A stretch of DNA of 32,204 nucleotides from Ignavibacteria bacterium (GTDB taxonomy: Bacteria; Bacteroidota; Ignavibacteria; UBA10030; SZUA-254), in the NCBI GenBank assembly GCA_016178625.1, contig JACOSX010000027.1, positions 1-32,204 of the forward strand, given 5' to 3'. The translations under genes and the position numbers were made by a program. Below are positions 23,766-32,204 of this stretch, piece after piece. Position 1 is the stretch's first letter. The number at the start of each line of letters is the position of its first letter. Under the pieces are notes generated by a model. That model was given only the letters and a program-made list of their open reading frames with translations. It was not told the DNA's origin and did no database searches.

Positions 23766-25189
23766 AAATTTGTTTGTCAATAGCGCCCCAAACGATGGCC
23801 GACGCCCTGCGCGAACTTCGACGCGCATCTACATGTGCAGACCTGGTCGAAATTCGGATTGATGGACTTGCCGACCTGGATCTCAAGAAACTTCTGAAGA
23901 GACCTAGACCTAACGTCATCATCACAAATCGTCGCGTGGACGAAGGCGGAAAATTCAGCGGAACCACTGCTGAACAGTTCGATATCCTTTCTCAAGCTAT
24001 CCGCTTCGGAGCAGAGTATATTGACGTTGAGTTGAGCTGGGGTAAGCGTTTCGTACAGGATTTACTCTCATCATGTTCTAAGACGAAAGTTATCTGTTCT
24101 TATCATAATTTTCAAGAGACCCCTCGCGACATCCGAGGAATTTATTCCGCGATGCGAAAGACGGGTGCAGACATTCTAAAACTTTGCACAATTGCGAACG
24201 ACATCAGTGACAATCAAAAAATGTTTAATCTTACTCGATTAGCGAAAACCAACCGTCAACAAGTCATCTCCTTTTGCATGGGTGAGATGGGACAGATTAG
24301 CAGAATTCTAGGAGGAAAGTACGGGTCGTACCTGACATTCGGATCGACACGATCTGGGACTTGCACAGGAGTAGGTCAATTTACAGTTGAGGACTTGAAA
24401 AAGGTATTCAGAGTTCATACCTTAACTCAACGGACAAAGGTATTCGGTCTCGTGGGAAATCCGGTTAAATACAGTCAAGGAATTTATTACCACAATCGAC
24501 GGTTCACCAAGGCATCCATGGATGCTGTCTATGTCAATTTTCTAGTGCACGATCTTAAGCAGTTTTTTATAACGTTCGGCGATCAAGTCTCCGGATTGAG
24601 CATCACCATGCCTTTCAAGCGGGACATCATCCCACTCCTCGATGAAGTAGCCGAAGATGCGATCCCACTGCAAGCAGTTAACACAGTCATTCGACGAAAA
24701 GGAAAACTGGTCGGTTACAATACTGATCTGCCTGCTATCGCCTCACTTCTCCGGAGAAAAACACGTCTCAAGAACAAGCAGGCGGTCGTCCTCGGAACCG
24801 GCTCAACAGCAAAGACAATGGCATATGCTGTCGTTCACCATGGTGTACAAACCACAATTGTTGGTCGGTCCGCCGAAAAAGCAAAAGCACTCGCTGACGA
24901 TCTCGATTGTCAGTGGGCAACGGTTGACAATCTCGGGTTAATTCCTGCCGACATCTTGTTGAACGGCACTTCCGTCGGAATGGCGGCGGATGTCCCTTCA
25001 CAAAGGACGCTCGTTCCAAAACGTTATCTCCATCGAGGGATGATTGTTTTCGAGGCTGTGTATAATCCACCGATGACACATTTGCTTCGTGATGCAAAAT
25101 CAGCAGGCTGCACGACCATCTCCGGAATGGAGCTGTTTCAAAGGCAAGCGGAACTTCAATCTAAACTTTTTTTGGAATGCTGTTCATGA
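23762..25189 (+). CDS. aroDE: Bifunctional 3-dehydroquinate dehydratase / shikimate dehydrogenase fusion
   Basis: The 475-residue protein joins two consecutive steps. The N-terminal type I dehydroquinase (about 1-220) has EYIDVELSW, catalytic His115 (CSYHNFQETP) and the Schiff-base Lys140 (ILKLCTIAND). The C-terminal shikimate dehydrogenase (about 225-470) has Lys286 (TMPFK), Asp322 (YNTD), the nucleotide motif GTGSTAKT and NGTSVGM. The shikimate-binding motif, usually HS.SP..HN, reads YSQGIYYHN, so the second serine is glycine. Such fusions are known from plants, Chlamydiae and a few other bacteria. It overlaps aroA by 4 nt (ATGA). Confidence 0.94.
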   Translation: MKICLSIAPQTMADALRELRRASTCADLVEIRIDGLADLDLKKLLKRPRPNVIITNRRVDEGGKFSGTTAEQFDILSQAIRFGAEYIDVELSWGKRFVQDLLSSCSKTKVICSYHNFQETPRDIRGIYSAMRKTGADILKLCTIANDISDNQKMFNLTRLAKTNRQQVISFCMGEMGQISRILGGKYGSYLTFGSTRSGTCTGVGQFTVEDLKKVFRVHTLTQRTKVFGLVGNPVKYSQGIYYHNRRFTKASMDAVYVNFLVHDLKQFFITFGDQVSGLSITMPFKRDIIPLLDEVAEDAIPLQAVNTVIRRKGKLVGYNTDLPAIASLLRRKTRLKNKQAVVLGTGSTAKTMAYAVVHHGVQTTIVGRSAEKAKALADDLDCQWATVDNLGLIPADILLNGTSVGMAADVPSQRTLVPKRYLHRGMIVFEAVYNPPMTHLLRDAKSAGCTTISGMELFQRQAELQSKLFLECCS

Positions 25190-26460
25190 CAGATAATTCC
25201 GTACGAACGATCCGCCCGACAACCTGCGTGAATGCACGAATTCATCTCCCTCCTTCCAAGAGTTATACCAATCGTGCTCTCATTGCGGCGGCTCTCGCGG
25301 AGGGCACGTCGATGTTAGTGAATCCGTCGGTGAGTGACGATTCAGAGTTTCTTATCGCCTCATTACGAGAATTCGGGATCAGCATCAATCGCCGAAAGAA
25401 CGGCTTGGAAGTTGTAGGGTCGGGGGGACAGCTTAACATCCCATCCAAGGAATTATTCGTCGGCAATGCCGGGACGGCAATGCGCTTCTTAACCACACTC
25501 GCTGGCTTGGCTCACGGTGAAATAACCTTGACTGGAGACGAGCAGATGAAGCGTAGACCGATCAATGAGTTGCTTGACGCTCTTCGCGCGGCAGGCATTA
25601 AATGCTCAAGTAGTAACGGATGTCCACCGGTGAAAATCCATGGTGGCAACTTTGTTGGGGGTCGCATTGATGTCGTCGGTTCGACAAGCAGTCAGTTCGT
25701 ATCGTCCCTCCTACTCTCTGCACCATACGCGAAACGCCCGGTGACACTGCATGTGAAAGGCGGAATAAGTTCGATGCCCTATGTTCACATGTCGCTCCAT
25801 GTCATGCGATCATTTGGCGCGGCAATCGACACCGACGATCTGACGATGTTCCACGTTCACAACGATCAGAGATACATCGGGCACGAGTTTCGCATCGAAG
25901 CGGACGCTTCTGCCGCGACGTACTTTCTCGCAGCCGCAGCGATCACGAACGGTCATGTTGTTATCACCAATCTCTCTGTAGAGTCACTTCAGAGCGATGT
26001 GAGATTCATTTCCATCCTCGGAGATATGGGTTGTACTATCGTCAAGCATAATGATAGCATCGAGCTTCACGGCGGCACGTTACGCGGGATTGATATTGAC
26101 ATGAATGAAATGCCTGATTGCGTTCCGACGCTGGCTGTTGTAGCAGCATTCGCCGAAGGACCGACAATCATTCAAAATATTGCTCACCTTCAACACAAAG
26201 AGACAAACCGCCTTACTGCTCTCGCCACCGAATTGACGAAGCTCGGCACAAAAGTCGAAGCGAGTGACGATGGACTTGTCATCCACCCACAACCCATGAA
26301 AGGAACAACAATCGAAACGTATAATGACCACCGAATGGCTATGAGTTTTGCTGTTGCAGGTTTAAAAGTTGAAGGCATCCGTATTCAAAACCCAATGTGT
26401 GTTGCTAAATCATTCCCGGGTTTTTGGGAAGAGTTTAAAAAGATCGAGTCAAAGGAGTAA
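25186..26460 (+). CDS. aroA: 3-phosphoshikimate 1-carboxyvinyltransferase (EPSP synthase)
   Basis: The 424-residue two-domain enzyme transfers enolpyruvate from PEP to shikimate 3-phosphate. Motifs: [19 protein letters not shown] (Lys25), [15 protein letters not shown], a [11 protein letters not shown] motif, [16 protein letters not shown], and [15 protein letters not shown] followed by KETNRL and [17 protein letters not shown] 25186 (ATGA overlap) is chosen over ATG 25177, which would overlap aroDE further. The substrate-forming shikimate kinase gene is not in this window. Confidence 0.95.
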   Translation: MTDNSVRTIRPTTCVNARIHLPPSKSYTNRALIAAALAEGTSMLVNPSVSDDSEFLIASLREFGISINRRKNGLEVVGSGGQLNIPSKELFVGNAGTAMRFLTTLAGLAHGEITLTGDEQMKRRPINELLDALRAAGIKCSSSNGCPPVKIHGGNFVGGRIDVVGSTSSQFVSSLLLSAPYAKRPVTLHVKGGISSMPYVHMSLHVMRSFGAAIDTDDLTMFHVHNDQRYIGHEFRIEADASAATYFLAAAAITNGHVVITNLSVESLQSDVRFISILGDMGCTIVKHNDSIELHGGTLRGIDIDMNEMPDCVPTLAVVAAFAEGPTIIQNIAHLQHKETNRLTALATELTKLGTKVEASDDGLVIHPQPMKGTTIETYNDHRMAMSFAVAGLKVEGIRIQNPMCVAKSFPGFWEEFKKIESKE

Positions 26461-26462
26461 TA

Positions 26463-27800
26463 ATGGCAGGAAATTCTCTCGGAAGTTTATTTAAGATTAC
26501 AACGTTCGGCGAAAGTCACGGCAAAGCCGTTGGCGTACTGATTGATGGTGTTAAGCCAAACATACAGATCTCTGAAACTGATATCCAAAAAGAACTCGAT
26601 CGCCGGAGACCTGGCCAAAGCAGTGTGACAACGCCAAGGAATGAAACAGACCAGGTGCATATCCTCAGTGGAGTCTTTGAGGGTAAAACACTTGGGACCC
26701 CCATCTGTCTTCTCATCTGGAATAAAGATCAGAATTCAAACGCGTATGACGCGATCAAAGATTTGTTCCGACCCGGACATGCCGGATACACGTATCTTTC
26801 GAAGTACGGCATTCAGGACTATCGGGGTGGTGGTCGATCATCGGGGAGAGAAACCGCGGGTCGTGTTGGCGCGGGCGCTGTCGCAAAGAAGATCCTGGCA
26901 AAGAGAGGGATTCACATCGTCGGCTACACGAAAGAAGTAGACGGCATCATTGCGAAACATATTGACTACGATGAGATCGAGCGGAACCCAGTCCGGTGCG
27001 CTGACCGTGAAGCCGCAGCCAAGATGATAAGAAGAATTCACAAAGTGAAAAAGGAAGGCGATTCACTCGGTGGCGTTGTCGAAGCAGTCATCAAGAATTG
27101 CCCAGCCGGACTCGGCGAGCCGGTGTTCGATAAACTCGAAGCCGACCTTGCAAAAGCTCTCATGTCGATCCCTGCTATCAAAGGATTTGAGATTGGATCT
27201 GGATTCGCCGCGGCGAGAATGAAGGGTAGTGAGCACAATGATGAATTCTACAGAGACAAGAAGACGGGCAAAGTCCGAACCAAAACAAATTACGCCGGTG
27301 GAATTCTCGGTGGCATCTCGAATGGCGAAGATATCGTCGTTCGGGTTGCGGTAAAACCTCCATCATCAATTCTCAAAGCACAGGAAACAATTGATGTAAA
27401 AGGCAAGAAGCGCACTATCAAAGTCGAGGGCAGGCACGATCCCTGCCTGTGCCCAAGAGTGGTCCCTGTTGTTGAGTCCATGATTGCCTTGGTGATTGCT
27501 GATCATTTGGTGCGTCAGAGTCTCATCCGAAAGAATAAGTCGGTCGGCACCCTCCGCAGAGAAATCGACTTTCTCGATGATATGATGATGTTGATCCTCA
27601 GTCAGCGAGTCGAGTTAGTCCGAGAAGTCGGTCATTGGAAACGGAAGCATCAAGTACCGATCCAAAATCCGAAAAGAGAACGTGAGATATTAAAGGGGAA
27701 GCTATCGTTGGTCGATGAAGCAGGCCTTGACACGAAATTCGTGAGCAAAATTTTTCAGACGATGTTTGATCATGCTCGAAGAATCCAGCGTGAAGCATGA
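26463..27800 (+). CDS. aroC: Chorismate synthase fused to an AroQ-type chorismate mutase
   Basis: The 445-residue protein has two catalytic parts. Residues 1-355 are an FMN-dependent chorismate synthase with [45 protein letters not shown] and [16 protein letters not shown]. Residues 361-445 are a helical AroQ chorismate mutase: Arg365, Arg382, Lys393, Arg405, Glu406 and Gln442 align with E. coli Arg11, Arg28, Lys39, Arg51, Glu52 and Gln88, while Asp48 becomes Asn402. The frame is continuous across the join. The protein would make chorismate and turn some of it into prephenate for TyrA, encoded 4 nt back from its stop. A predicted product competing with TrpE for chorismate within one operon is notable. 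Confidence 0.93.
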   Translation: MAGNSLGSLFKITTFGESHGKAVGVLIDGVKPNIQISETDIQKELDRRRPGQSSVTTPRNETDQVHILSGVFEGKTLGTPICLLIWNKDQNSNAYDAIKDLFRPGHAGYTYLSKYGIQDYRGGGRSSGRETAGRVGAGAVAKKILAKRGIHIVGYTKEVDGIIAKHIDYDEIERNPVRCADREAAAKMIRRIHKVKKEGDSLGGVVEAVIKNCPAGLGEPVFDKLEADLAKALMSIPAIKGFEIGSGFAAARMKGSEHNDEFYRDKKTGKVRTKTNYAGGILGGISNGEDIVVRVAVKPPSSILKAQETIDVKGKKRTIKVEGRHDPCLCPRVVPVVESMIALVIADHLVRQSLIRKNKSVGTLRREIDFLDDMMMLILSQRVELVREVGHWKRKHQVPIQNPKREREILKGKLSLVDEAGLDTKFVSKIFQTMFDHARRIQREA

Positions 27801-28528
27801 CAAAACAGCTTGCTATCATCGGTCACGGACGGTTCGGGCAACTCGCGGCACGCCATCTGAAAAAACACTTCTCGGTTGTCGTCGTTGACAAACGATCCGC
27901 GGCTACAAAAACAAGAGGAATCAAATCAGTTTCCCTCTCAGAAGCAGCCGGCAAAAAGATCATCATCTTGGCTGTCCCCATCAATAAGCTGAGGTCAGTC
28001 CTTTCATCAATCGGTCCGTTCATCGGGGAAGGCACTCTGGTTGTCGATGTGTGTTCGGTGAAGGAACAACCAATCAAATGGATGAAGACTCTTCTGCCAA
28101 AGCACATTTCAATTTTAGGAACTCACCCCCTATTCGGTCCAGACAGTGCAGCACAAAGCATCAAGGGGAAACCCATCGTTTTGTGTCCGGTTAGGATCTC
28201 CAAGCAACGATTAGATCACGTAAGAGGCGTTCTAAAAAAGCTCGGACTTCATTCTCACCAGATGACACCCGCGCAACACGACAAACTGATGGCTTCAACA
28301 CTGTTCCTCACCCAATTCATCGGGCGGGGAATGCTGGCACTTGGTCTCCCGAAGACATCTATTGCCACACAGAATTACCGCTTACTCCAACAGATCACGA
28401 TAACATCGGGATCGGATTCCCTCGAACTCTTTAGAGACATGTTTCGATACAACCGTTTTGCGCGACGAATCCCTCAGAAAACGCTCACTCACTTCCAGAG
28501 AATAATACAACTCCTCTCCCGCCGGTAG
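27797..28528 (+). CDS. tyrA: Prephenate (or arogenate) dehydrogenase, short form
   Basis: The 243-residue protein has an N-terminal Rossmann fold with GHGRFGQ (9-15) and Asp31 after the second strand, which favours NAD. The catalytic histidine lies in [13 protein letters not shown], and the C-terminal half is helical ([18 protein letters not shown]). It oxidatively decarboxylates prephenate, or arogenate, on the way to tyrosine. It is shorter than most TyrA proteins (280-370 residues) and has no ACT domain. GTHPLFGP resembles archaeal and plant-type members, so substrate choice is open. ATGA overlap with the aroC fusion; last gene of the supraoperon. Confidence 0.9.
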   Translation: MTKQLAIIGHGRFGQLAARHLKKHFSVVVVDKRSAATKTRGIKSVSLSEAAGKKIIILAVPINKLRSVLSSIGPFIGEGTLVVDVCSVKEQPIKWMKTLLPKHISILGTHPLFGPDSAAQSIKGKPIVLCPVRISKQRLDHVRGVLKKLGLHSHQMTPAQHDKLMASTLFLTQFIGRGMLALGLPKTSIATQNYRLLQQITITSGSDSLELFRDMFRYNRFARRIPQKTLTHFQRIIQLLSRR

Positions 28529-28564
28529 ATCACTGGACCGTTCACGGGGGTTTACAACGATCTA

Positions 28565-28593
28565 TTGTTCTCGTCAAATTTTTTCCGTACATT
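28565..28593 (+). promoter_or_regulatory. Probable promoter for the isocitrate dehydrogenase gene
   Basis: TTGTTC (28565-28570) and TACATT (28588-28593) are 17 nt apart, with a T-rich spacer, about 29 bp before the ATG at 28623. TAGATC (28526-28531) and GATCTA (28559-28564), ending right at the -35 box, form an inverted repeat that might be an operator or a weak terminator for tyrA. Confidence 0.45.
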
Positions 28594-28622
28594 GGGTATC
28601 ATTTTTCCATGAAGGCAAAGAG

Positions 28623-29633
28623 ATGTACACAATAACATTGATTCCGGGAGATGGAATCGGACCGGAAATCTCAACAGCAGCAGTCAAAGTCATCGAGGCA
28701 ACCGGTGTCAAAGTGGATTGGGAATATCATGACGCAGGAATGACGGCTATCGACAAATTTAAAGATCCCCTTCCCTCTCAGGTCATCGAGTCGATCCAAC
28801 GAAATCAGGTTGCGTTAAAAGGTCCACTGACCACGCCAATCGGCACAGGATTCAGAAGTGTGAATGTCGCTCTCCGGAAGGAGTTCGATCTTTACGTTAA
28901 CCTCCGCCCTGCAAAATCATTCGAAGGTGTAGAATCGCATTGGCGAGACATCGATATGATTGTCTTCCGCGAGAACACTGAAGAGTTCTATGCGGGAATC
29001 GAGCATTACATCGATCCCGCGAAGAGTGCAGCGGAGACAATCGGGGTCGTTACTCGTGCAGGGTCGGAAAGGATTCTACGGTACGCGTTCGAGTACGCAC
29101 GGAAACATAAGCGGAAGAAGGTAACAATTGTGCACAAGGCGAACATTTTGAAATTCACCAGTGGCCTGTTCCTCGAAGTGGGAAAAAAGCTTGCCGAGGA
29201 ATATCCAGACATTGAAACAAGCGATAAGATCATCGACAACATGTGTATGCAGTTGGTGATGAATCCCCATCAGTTCGATCTCATCGTTACCACAAATCTC
29301 TTCGGCGATATTCTGTCCGACCTGTGTTCAGGACTGGTCGGAGGTTTGGGTCTCGCCCCCGGCGCGAACATCGGTTACAAAGTGGCAATGTTCGAAGCTG
29401 TCCACGGCAGCGCGCCTGATATTGCGGGCAAAAACATCGCGAACCCGTGCGCCATCATTCTCGCGTCTGCAATGCTGCTTCGACACATCGGTGAGCTTGA
29501 GGCAGCAACACGCATTGAACATGCCGTCGGAACAACTATCAAAGAAAAACATCATGTCACCCGCGACCTGAACCCCTCCAAACCTGTAGGCACACAGGAG
29601 ATGACAGACGCGATCATCCTCAACTTGAAATGA
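28623..29633 (+). CDS. NAD-dependent isocitrate dehydrogenase (IDH3-like)
   Basis: The 336-residue beta-decarboxylating dehydrogenase belongs to the isocitrate/isopropylmalate family. Substrate-site features GTGFRSVNVALRKEFDLY (Ser79 and following) and FRENTEEFYAGIEHY point to isocitrate, as in mitochondrial IDH3 and bacterial NAD-IDH. HKANILKFTSGLF, LFGDILSDL and HGSAPDIAGKNIANP complete the metal and NAD sites. The acid-rich end is short. Homoisocitrate or isopropylmalate activity cannot be excluded, but no leu or lysine genes are nearby. It has its own promoter after a 94-nt gap, so it is probably not part of the aromatic supraoperon. Confidence 0.88.
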   Translation: MYTITLIPGDGIGPEISTAAVKVIEATGVKVDWEYHDAGMTAIDKFKDPLPSQVIESIQRNQVALKGPLTTPIGTGFRSVNVALRKEFDLYVNLRPAKSFEGVESHWRDIDMIVFRENTEEFYAGIEHYIDPAKSAAETIGVVTRAGSERILRYAFEYARKHKRKKVTIVHKANILKFTSGLFLEVGKKLAEEYPDIETSDKIIDNMCMQLVMNPHQFDLIVTTNLFGDILSDLCSGLVGGLGLAPGANIGYKVAMFEAVHGSAPDIAGKNIANPCAIILASAMLLRHIGELEAATRIEHAVGTTIKEKHHVTRDLNPSKPVGTQEMTDAIILNLK

Positions 29634-29642
29634 ACACCCACC

Positions 29643-29760
29643 GCCTGCCTGCCGAAACGCACTACGGCGTGCAGGCACCGCCAAAGGTGTTGGCTTCTTT
29701 CGACCTCCTCTTTTTCTCCCCCTTGGCAAGGGGGAGATGTCTCGCCCTTTTTGCGGGACA
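29643..29760. repeat. Cluster of three palindromic repeat units downstream of icd
   Basis: GCCTGC (29643-29648) pairs with GCAGGC (29671-29676). CTCCCCCTT (29716-29724) pairs with AAGGGGGAG (29728-29736). TGTCTCGC (29738-29745) pairs with GCGGGACA (29753-29760) with one wobble. Similar G/C-rich palindromes are widely dispersed in genomes of this group. A minus-strand reading frame across them is not a real gene. Confidence 0.55.
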
Positions 29761-29794
29761 GTAGGGGTTAACAATGGAAACGCCTCCCGCTCGT

Positions 29795-29818
29795 AACCAC
29801 CGTTAGAGGTGGTGTTTT
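29795..29818 (+). terminator. Possible weak intrinsic terminator
   Basis: ACCACC (29796-29801) pairs with GGTGGT (29808-29813) around a 6-nt loop and is followed by GTTTT. It lies about 160 nt past the isocitrate dehydrogenase stop and before the next promoter. Confidence 0.35.
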
Positions 29819-29865
29819 CCTCCGGATAAATGAACTCCAACCTCCAGAGGCAGCAGCCTTTTAAA

Positions 29866-29890
29866 GGACAAAACCAAGATTTATTTGTCC
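29866..29890. repeat. Inverted repeat ahead of the surface-protein promoter
   Basis: GGACAAA (29866-29872) pairs with TTTGTCC (29884-29890) across 11 nt, ending about 56 bp upstream of the -35 box. It could be a regulator-binding site; no regulator is evident. Confidence 0.25.
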
Positions 29891-29945
29891 GTAACCAAGT
29901 ATTGACAAATGGGGAAATGGAAGATTTATTCATTCCAAAAAAGTC

Positions 29946-29974
29946 TTGACATCTGATGAAGAAAGTACGATAAT
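29946..29974 (+). promoter_or_regulatory. Near-consensus promoter of the secreted-protein gene
   Basis: TTGACA (29946-29951) is a perfect -35 box, and GATAAT (29969-29974) lies 17 nt downstream. The predicted leader of about 50 nt ends in AAAGGG before ATG 30034, so strong expression is likely. Confidence 0.7.
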
Positions 29975-30033
29975 AGTATGTGTCAAGCCTGAATAGGGAG
30001 CGCCTAAACCATTTTTAAATAGAAAGGGTCCCC

Positions 30034-32204
30034 ATGAAAAAAATCTTACTGCTTGTCTTAATTGCTGGTCAAGTAGCATTGGCTCAGCAAAAGTACCTTA
30101 TCTCTTCGGAAGGGGATATCATTCCGATGCAGAAAGGGCAGAGCGCTGCGCACCTGATCGCCAAGAAACTGAACCGACCGGACTTGGTATCTTCTACCTC
30201 GGCGTCATGCCCCACGACGTTCAAATTTGGTTTTACAGAAGATTCGTATCCTCCGGCGGGTTTTGTGCATGTTGCGTACCATAAAGATATCTTCGCAAGT
30301 TGGAATGTGACGCCGGCTGCCGGTACTATCGACAGTGTTTTCTTTCACTTAGGAGATGCAGGCACGAAGGATTCCTTGCTCACAGTCCGTTTGCTTCGAT
30401 CCAATATCTATCCAGGTCACGGACCGGGGTACGGTGGTTATCCCCCGCCACCAAAGCTCTGTTGGGGATATTACATCAATACCCAGGATCTTGATGGTGG
30501 TGTCGCTATGTTTCCAGAAGATGCATTTCCCGATACTACGTGGTTCTCAACTATCCACCTTTCGGACTCGACTGCTCCGGCTACGTTCCCACCCGCTGCA
30601 GAGGAGATCTGGGGGCTCGGTGGATATCCTGCCCCTGTTCATGCAAACAACATCAATAACGTCGCTATGATGGATCTTGGATACAAGCCAACGGTCACGT
30701 TAGGTTATCCGTTCTTCATCACACTCAAAGTCAATGGCAATCATCCGACGGGCAGCAGCGATCCTACCGCGACTACTGTCTGGGTAAGCAGCGAAGATGA
30801 TCCTATGAAGGCTCATAATTGGAAGTTCTACGAGCATACGACCTTCTGCGGACCAGGATGGCTTGCGCGGGGAGAGTGGAATAATTTGTTTTGGTACGTG
30901 ATGACAGTGACGACAAACGTCCCGCCCACGATCACTTCAGTCAATGGCGGTGACCCGGTGACAACCTTTGACAATGGTCCTCAGACTGTTACGTACGACA
31001 TCCTCGACTGTTACCCCACTCATCCTGAAAGTGCCGGCGTTGCATCTGCTGTCATCAAATGGTCGAAAGGGCCGACAGAGATTGGGGGCACCCTCGTTTC
31101 CCAATCCCCCATCACGCTAGTCAATTCATTCGGTACCCTCTGGGAAGGCGATATTCCGGGTCAGCCATGTGGAACAACCATAACGTATCACATCGAAGCG
31201 ACTGATGTTAATGGCGCTACCACAGTGGGTCCATCCCACACGTACAAGGTAGTGTGCCTGGCTCCTAACCAATACTATCTTGTGGATACGTCTTCTTCGT
31301 GCACGAAGAAAAGTATTGCTGCTACAGGCACTGTGATCGACACGGGAGCGTTCTTTACAACACCGTATTCTGGACACGGAACTGCTCCAAAAGACGACGG
31401 CACAGCGGGTCCATTTGATATGGGCGGTAATATGAATATTTTCGGCGTCCCTGCGCGATATGTGTGGGTTGGTGTGAACGGTGCTATCGCAGTCTCTGCA
31501 GGTCCGACCGATACACTTGATGTAAGCTCTAATGGTTTCGCGACAGATGGTTGGGATTTCCCCAATCTTCAACATCATGGTCGCCCCGATACTGCAGGTG
31601 CGGGCCGCATGCCGGGCAATTTCATCGCTCCGTTCTGGGGTGACTTCATCATTGGTGATTCTTCAGGTACCTTCGGTAAGATTCGCTACGGACACACCGC
31701 AGATCCGTGTGAGTTTGTTGTGGAATGGGATTCCGTCGGCGCCTTTGATTCCAACGGTCCAATTCCTGATGTGACGACCTTCCGTGTGATTCTGAATCGC
31801 TGCACCGGTTTGATTGAGTACCAGTATAACAGTGTTGGCATAAACGGTTTAGATAGTGCGGCGTTGGTTGGTATGCAGGCAGATTCGAATGGCCTTTCGG
31901 GGCCGAAGCCTGGCTTTGTCTTCATCAATAAAGATATTTATCCCATTGTGACGAAGCCGAGAAACAATTTCTGTATCAAGTTCTATCCGGGTGCTGCGGT
32001 GTTCGCCGCCGATGGATGGAACCTCTTGTCGGTCTCAACACAACCCGACGACTATCATAAAGCAGTGCTGTATTCGAGTGCCGTATCACAGGCGTTCCGC
32101 TATCAGGCAGGATACATACCGACCGATCCGTTAACGAACGGTCCCGGTTACTGGCTGAAATTTAATGGTAAATCCTATGCGGGCGGACCCGGCAAACCGA
32201 CCAC
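30034..32204 (+). CDS. Large secreted multidomain protein, 3' end cut by the window
   Basis: An uninterrupted frame of 723 codons runs from ATG 30034 (AAAGGG upstream) to the window edge with no stop. Residues 1-18 form a signal peptide (MKKILLLVLIAGQVALAQQ). Residues about 55-295 are a Gly/Pro/aromatic-rich extracellular region. Residues about 297-406 look like an Ig/fibronectin-type domain (PPTITSVNGGDPV...IEATDVNG). Residues about 420-625 include FIAPFWGDFI...VVEWDSVG and CTGLIEYQYNSVG, as in nidogen-like or glycan-binding beta domains. From 661, GWNLLSVS followed by AFRYQAGY and GPGYWLKFNG is a segment often seen just before the C-terminal sorting domain of type IX-secreted proteins. The sorting domain itself would lie beyond the window. 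The specific function is unknown. Confidence 0.85.
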   Translation, partial: MKKILLLVLIAGQVALAQQKYLISSEGDIIPMQKGQSAAHLIAKKLNRPDLVSSTSASCPTTFKFGFTEDSYPPAGFVHVAYHKDIFASWNVTPAAGTIDSVFFHLGDAGTKDSLLTVRLLRSNIYPGHGPGYGGYPPPPKLCWGYYINTQDLDGGVAMFPEDAFPDTTWFSTIHLSDSTAPATFPPAAEEIWGLGGYPAPVHANNINNVAMMDLGYKPTVTLGYPFFITLKVNGNHPTGSSDPTATTVWVSSEDDPMKAHNWKFYEHTTFCGPGWLARGEWNNLFWYVMTVTTNVPPTITSVNGGDPVTTFDNGPQTVTYDILDCYPTHPESAGVASAVIKWSKGPTEIGGTLVSQSPITLVNSFGTLWEGDIPGQPCGTTITYHIEATDVNGATTVGPSHTYKVVCLAPNQYYLVDTSSSCTKKSIAATGTVIDTGAFFTTPYSGHGTAPKDDGTAGPFDMGGNMNIFGVPARYVWVGVNGAIAVSAGPTDTLDVSSNGFATDGWDFPNLQHHGRPDTAGAGRMPGNFIAPFWGDFIIGDSSGTFGKIRYGHTADPCEFVVEWDSVGAFDSNGPIPDVTTFRVILNRCTGLIEYQYNSVGINGLDSAALVGMQADSNGLSGPKPGFVFINKDIYPIVTKPRNNFCIKFYPGAAVFAADGWNLLSVSTQPDDYHKAVLYSSAVSQAFRYQAGYIPTDPLTNGPGYWLKFNGKSYAGGPGKPT

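Noticed and set aside
29328-29933. 201-codon minus-strand frame downstream of icd
   Set aside because: It overlaps the end of icd in antisense and runs through palindromic repeats; the translated product is low-complexity and repeat-derived.

Overview
The window is about 32.2 kb of bacterial chromosome, near 50% G+C and almost fully coding. The best fit is the Bacteroidota/Chlorobiota (FCB) group, probably an Ignavibacteria-like lineage. Three things point there: the subfamily of the aa3/caa3-type oxidase, the large secreted protein at the right edge with a 'GWNLLSV...GYWLKF' segment typical of type IX-secreted proteins, and dispersed palindromic intergenic repeats. Several promoters look like TTGACA-17-TATAAT rather than the Bacteroidia consensus. 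The taxonomic call is an inference from gene content.

Layout. (1) 1-460: remnant of a surface protein with an IPTL-CTERM-like tail, beside palindromic repeats and two strong inverted repeats. (2) 461-4059, minus strand: a two-gene signalling operon, FIST-domain sensor then PAS-PAS-PAS hybrid histidine kinase. (3) 4060-4643: divergent regulatory region with a promoter for each direction. (4) 4644-14937, plus strand: a secreted cupredoxin-like protein, then a tight terminal-oxidase operon: ctaD, ctaE, ctaF, two small membrane proteins, ctaC (subunit II with a large insertion), ctaA, ctaB, an ABC-2 transporter pair, a SCO copper chaperone and a DUF420/CtaM protein. The operon encodes the oxidase core together with haem A synthesis and copper-site assembly. 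(5) 14938-15232: a trp leader region with a consensus promoter, a short leader peptide carrying Trp-Phe-Trp-Trp and a very stable hairpin, all consistent with transcription attenuation. (6) 15233-28528: a 12-gene aromatic amino-acid supraoperon, trpE-G-D-C-F-aroF-trpB-A-aroB-aroDE-aroA-aroC::CM-tyrA counted with the fused genes as single units, most junctions overlapping by 1-17 nt. It covers DAHP synthesis, most of the shikimate pathway, the whole tryptophan branch and the tyrosine branch to hydroxyphenylpyruvate. Shikimate kinase and prephenate dehydratase are not in the window. (7) 28623-29633: an NAD-type isocitrate dehydrogenase with its own promoter. (8) 29634-30033: repeat-rich spacer ending in a near-consensus promoter. 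(9) 30034 to the right edge: a large secreted protein cut by the window end.

The most notable points are the Trp-rich leader peptide upstream of trpE whose mRNA appears nearly leaderless, three RpoC-like tandem repeats inserted directly before the CuA loop of oxidase subunit II, the chorismate synthase-chorismate mutase fusion, a conserved segment missing from TrpE, and an oxidase subunit I that lacks the K-channel lysine and carries two extra membrane segments. No rRNA, tRNA, CRISPR array or intact insertion sequence was seen.
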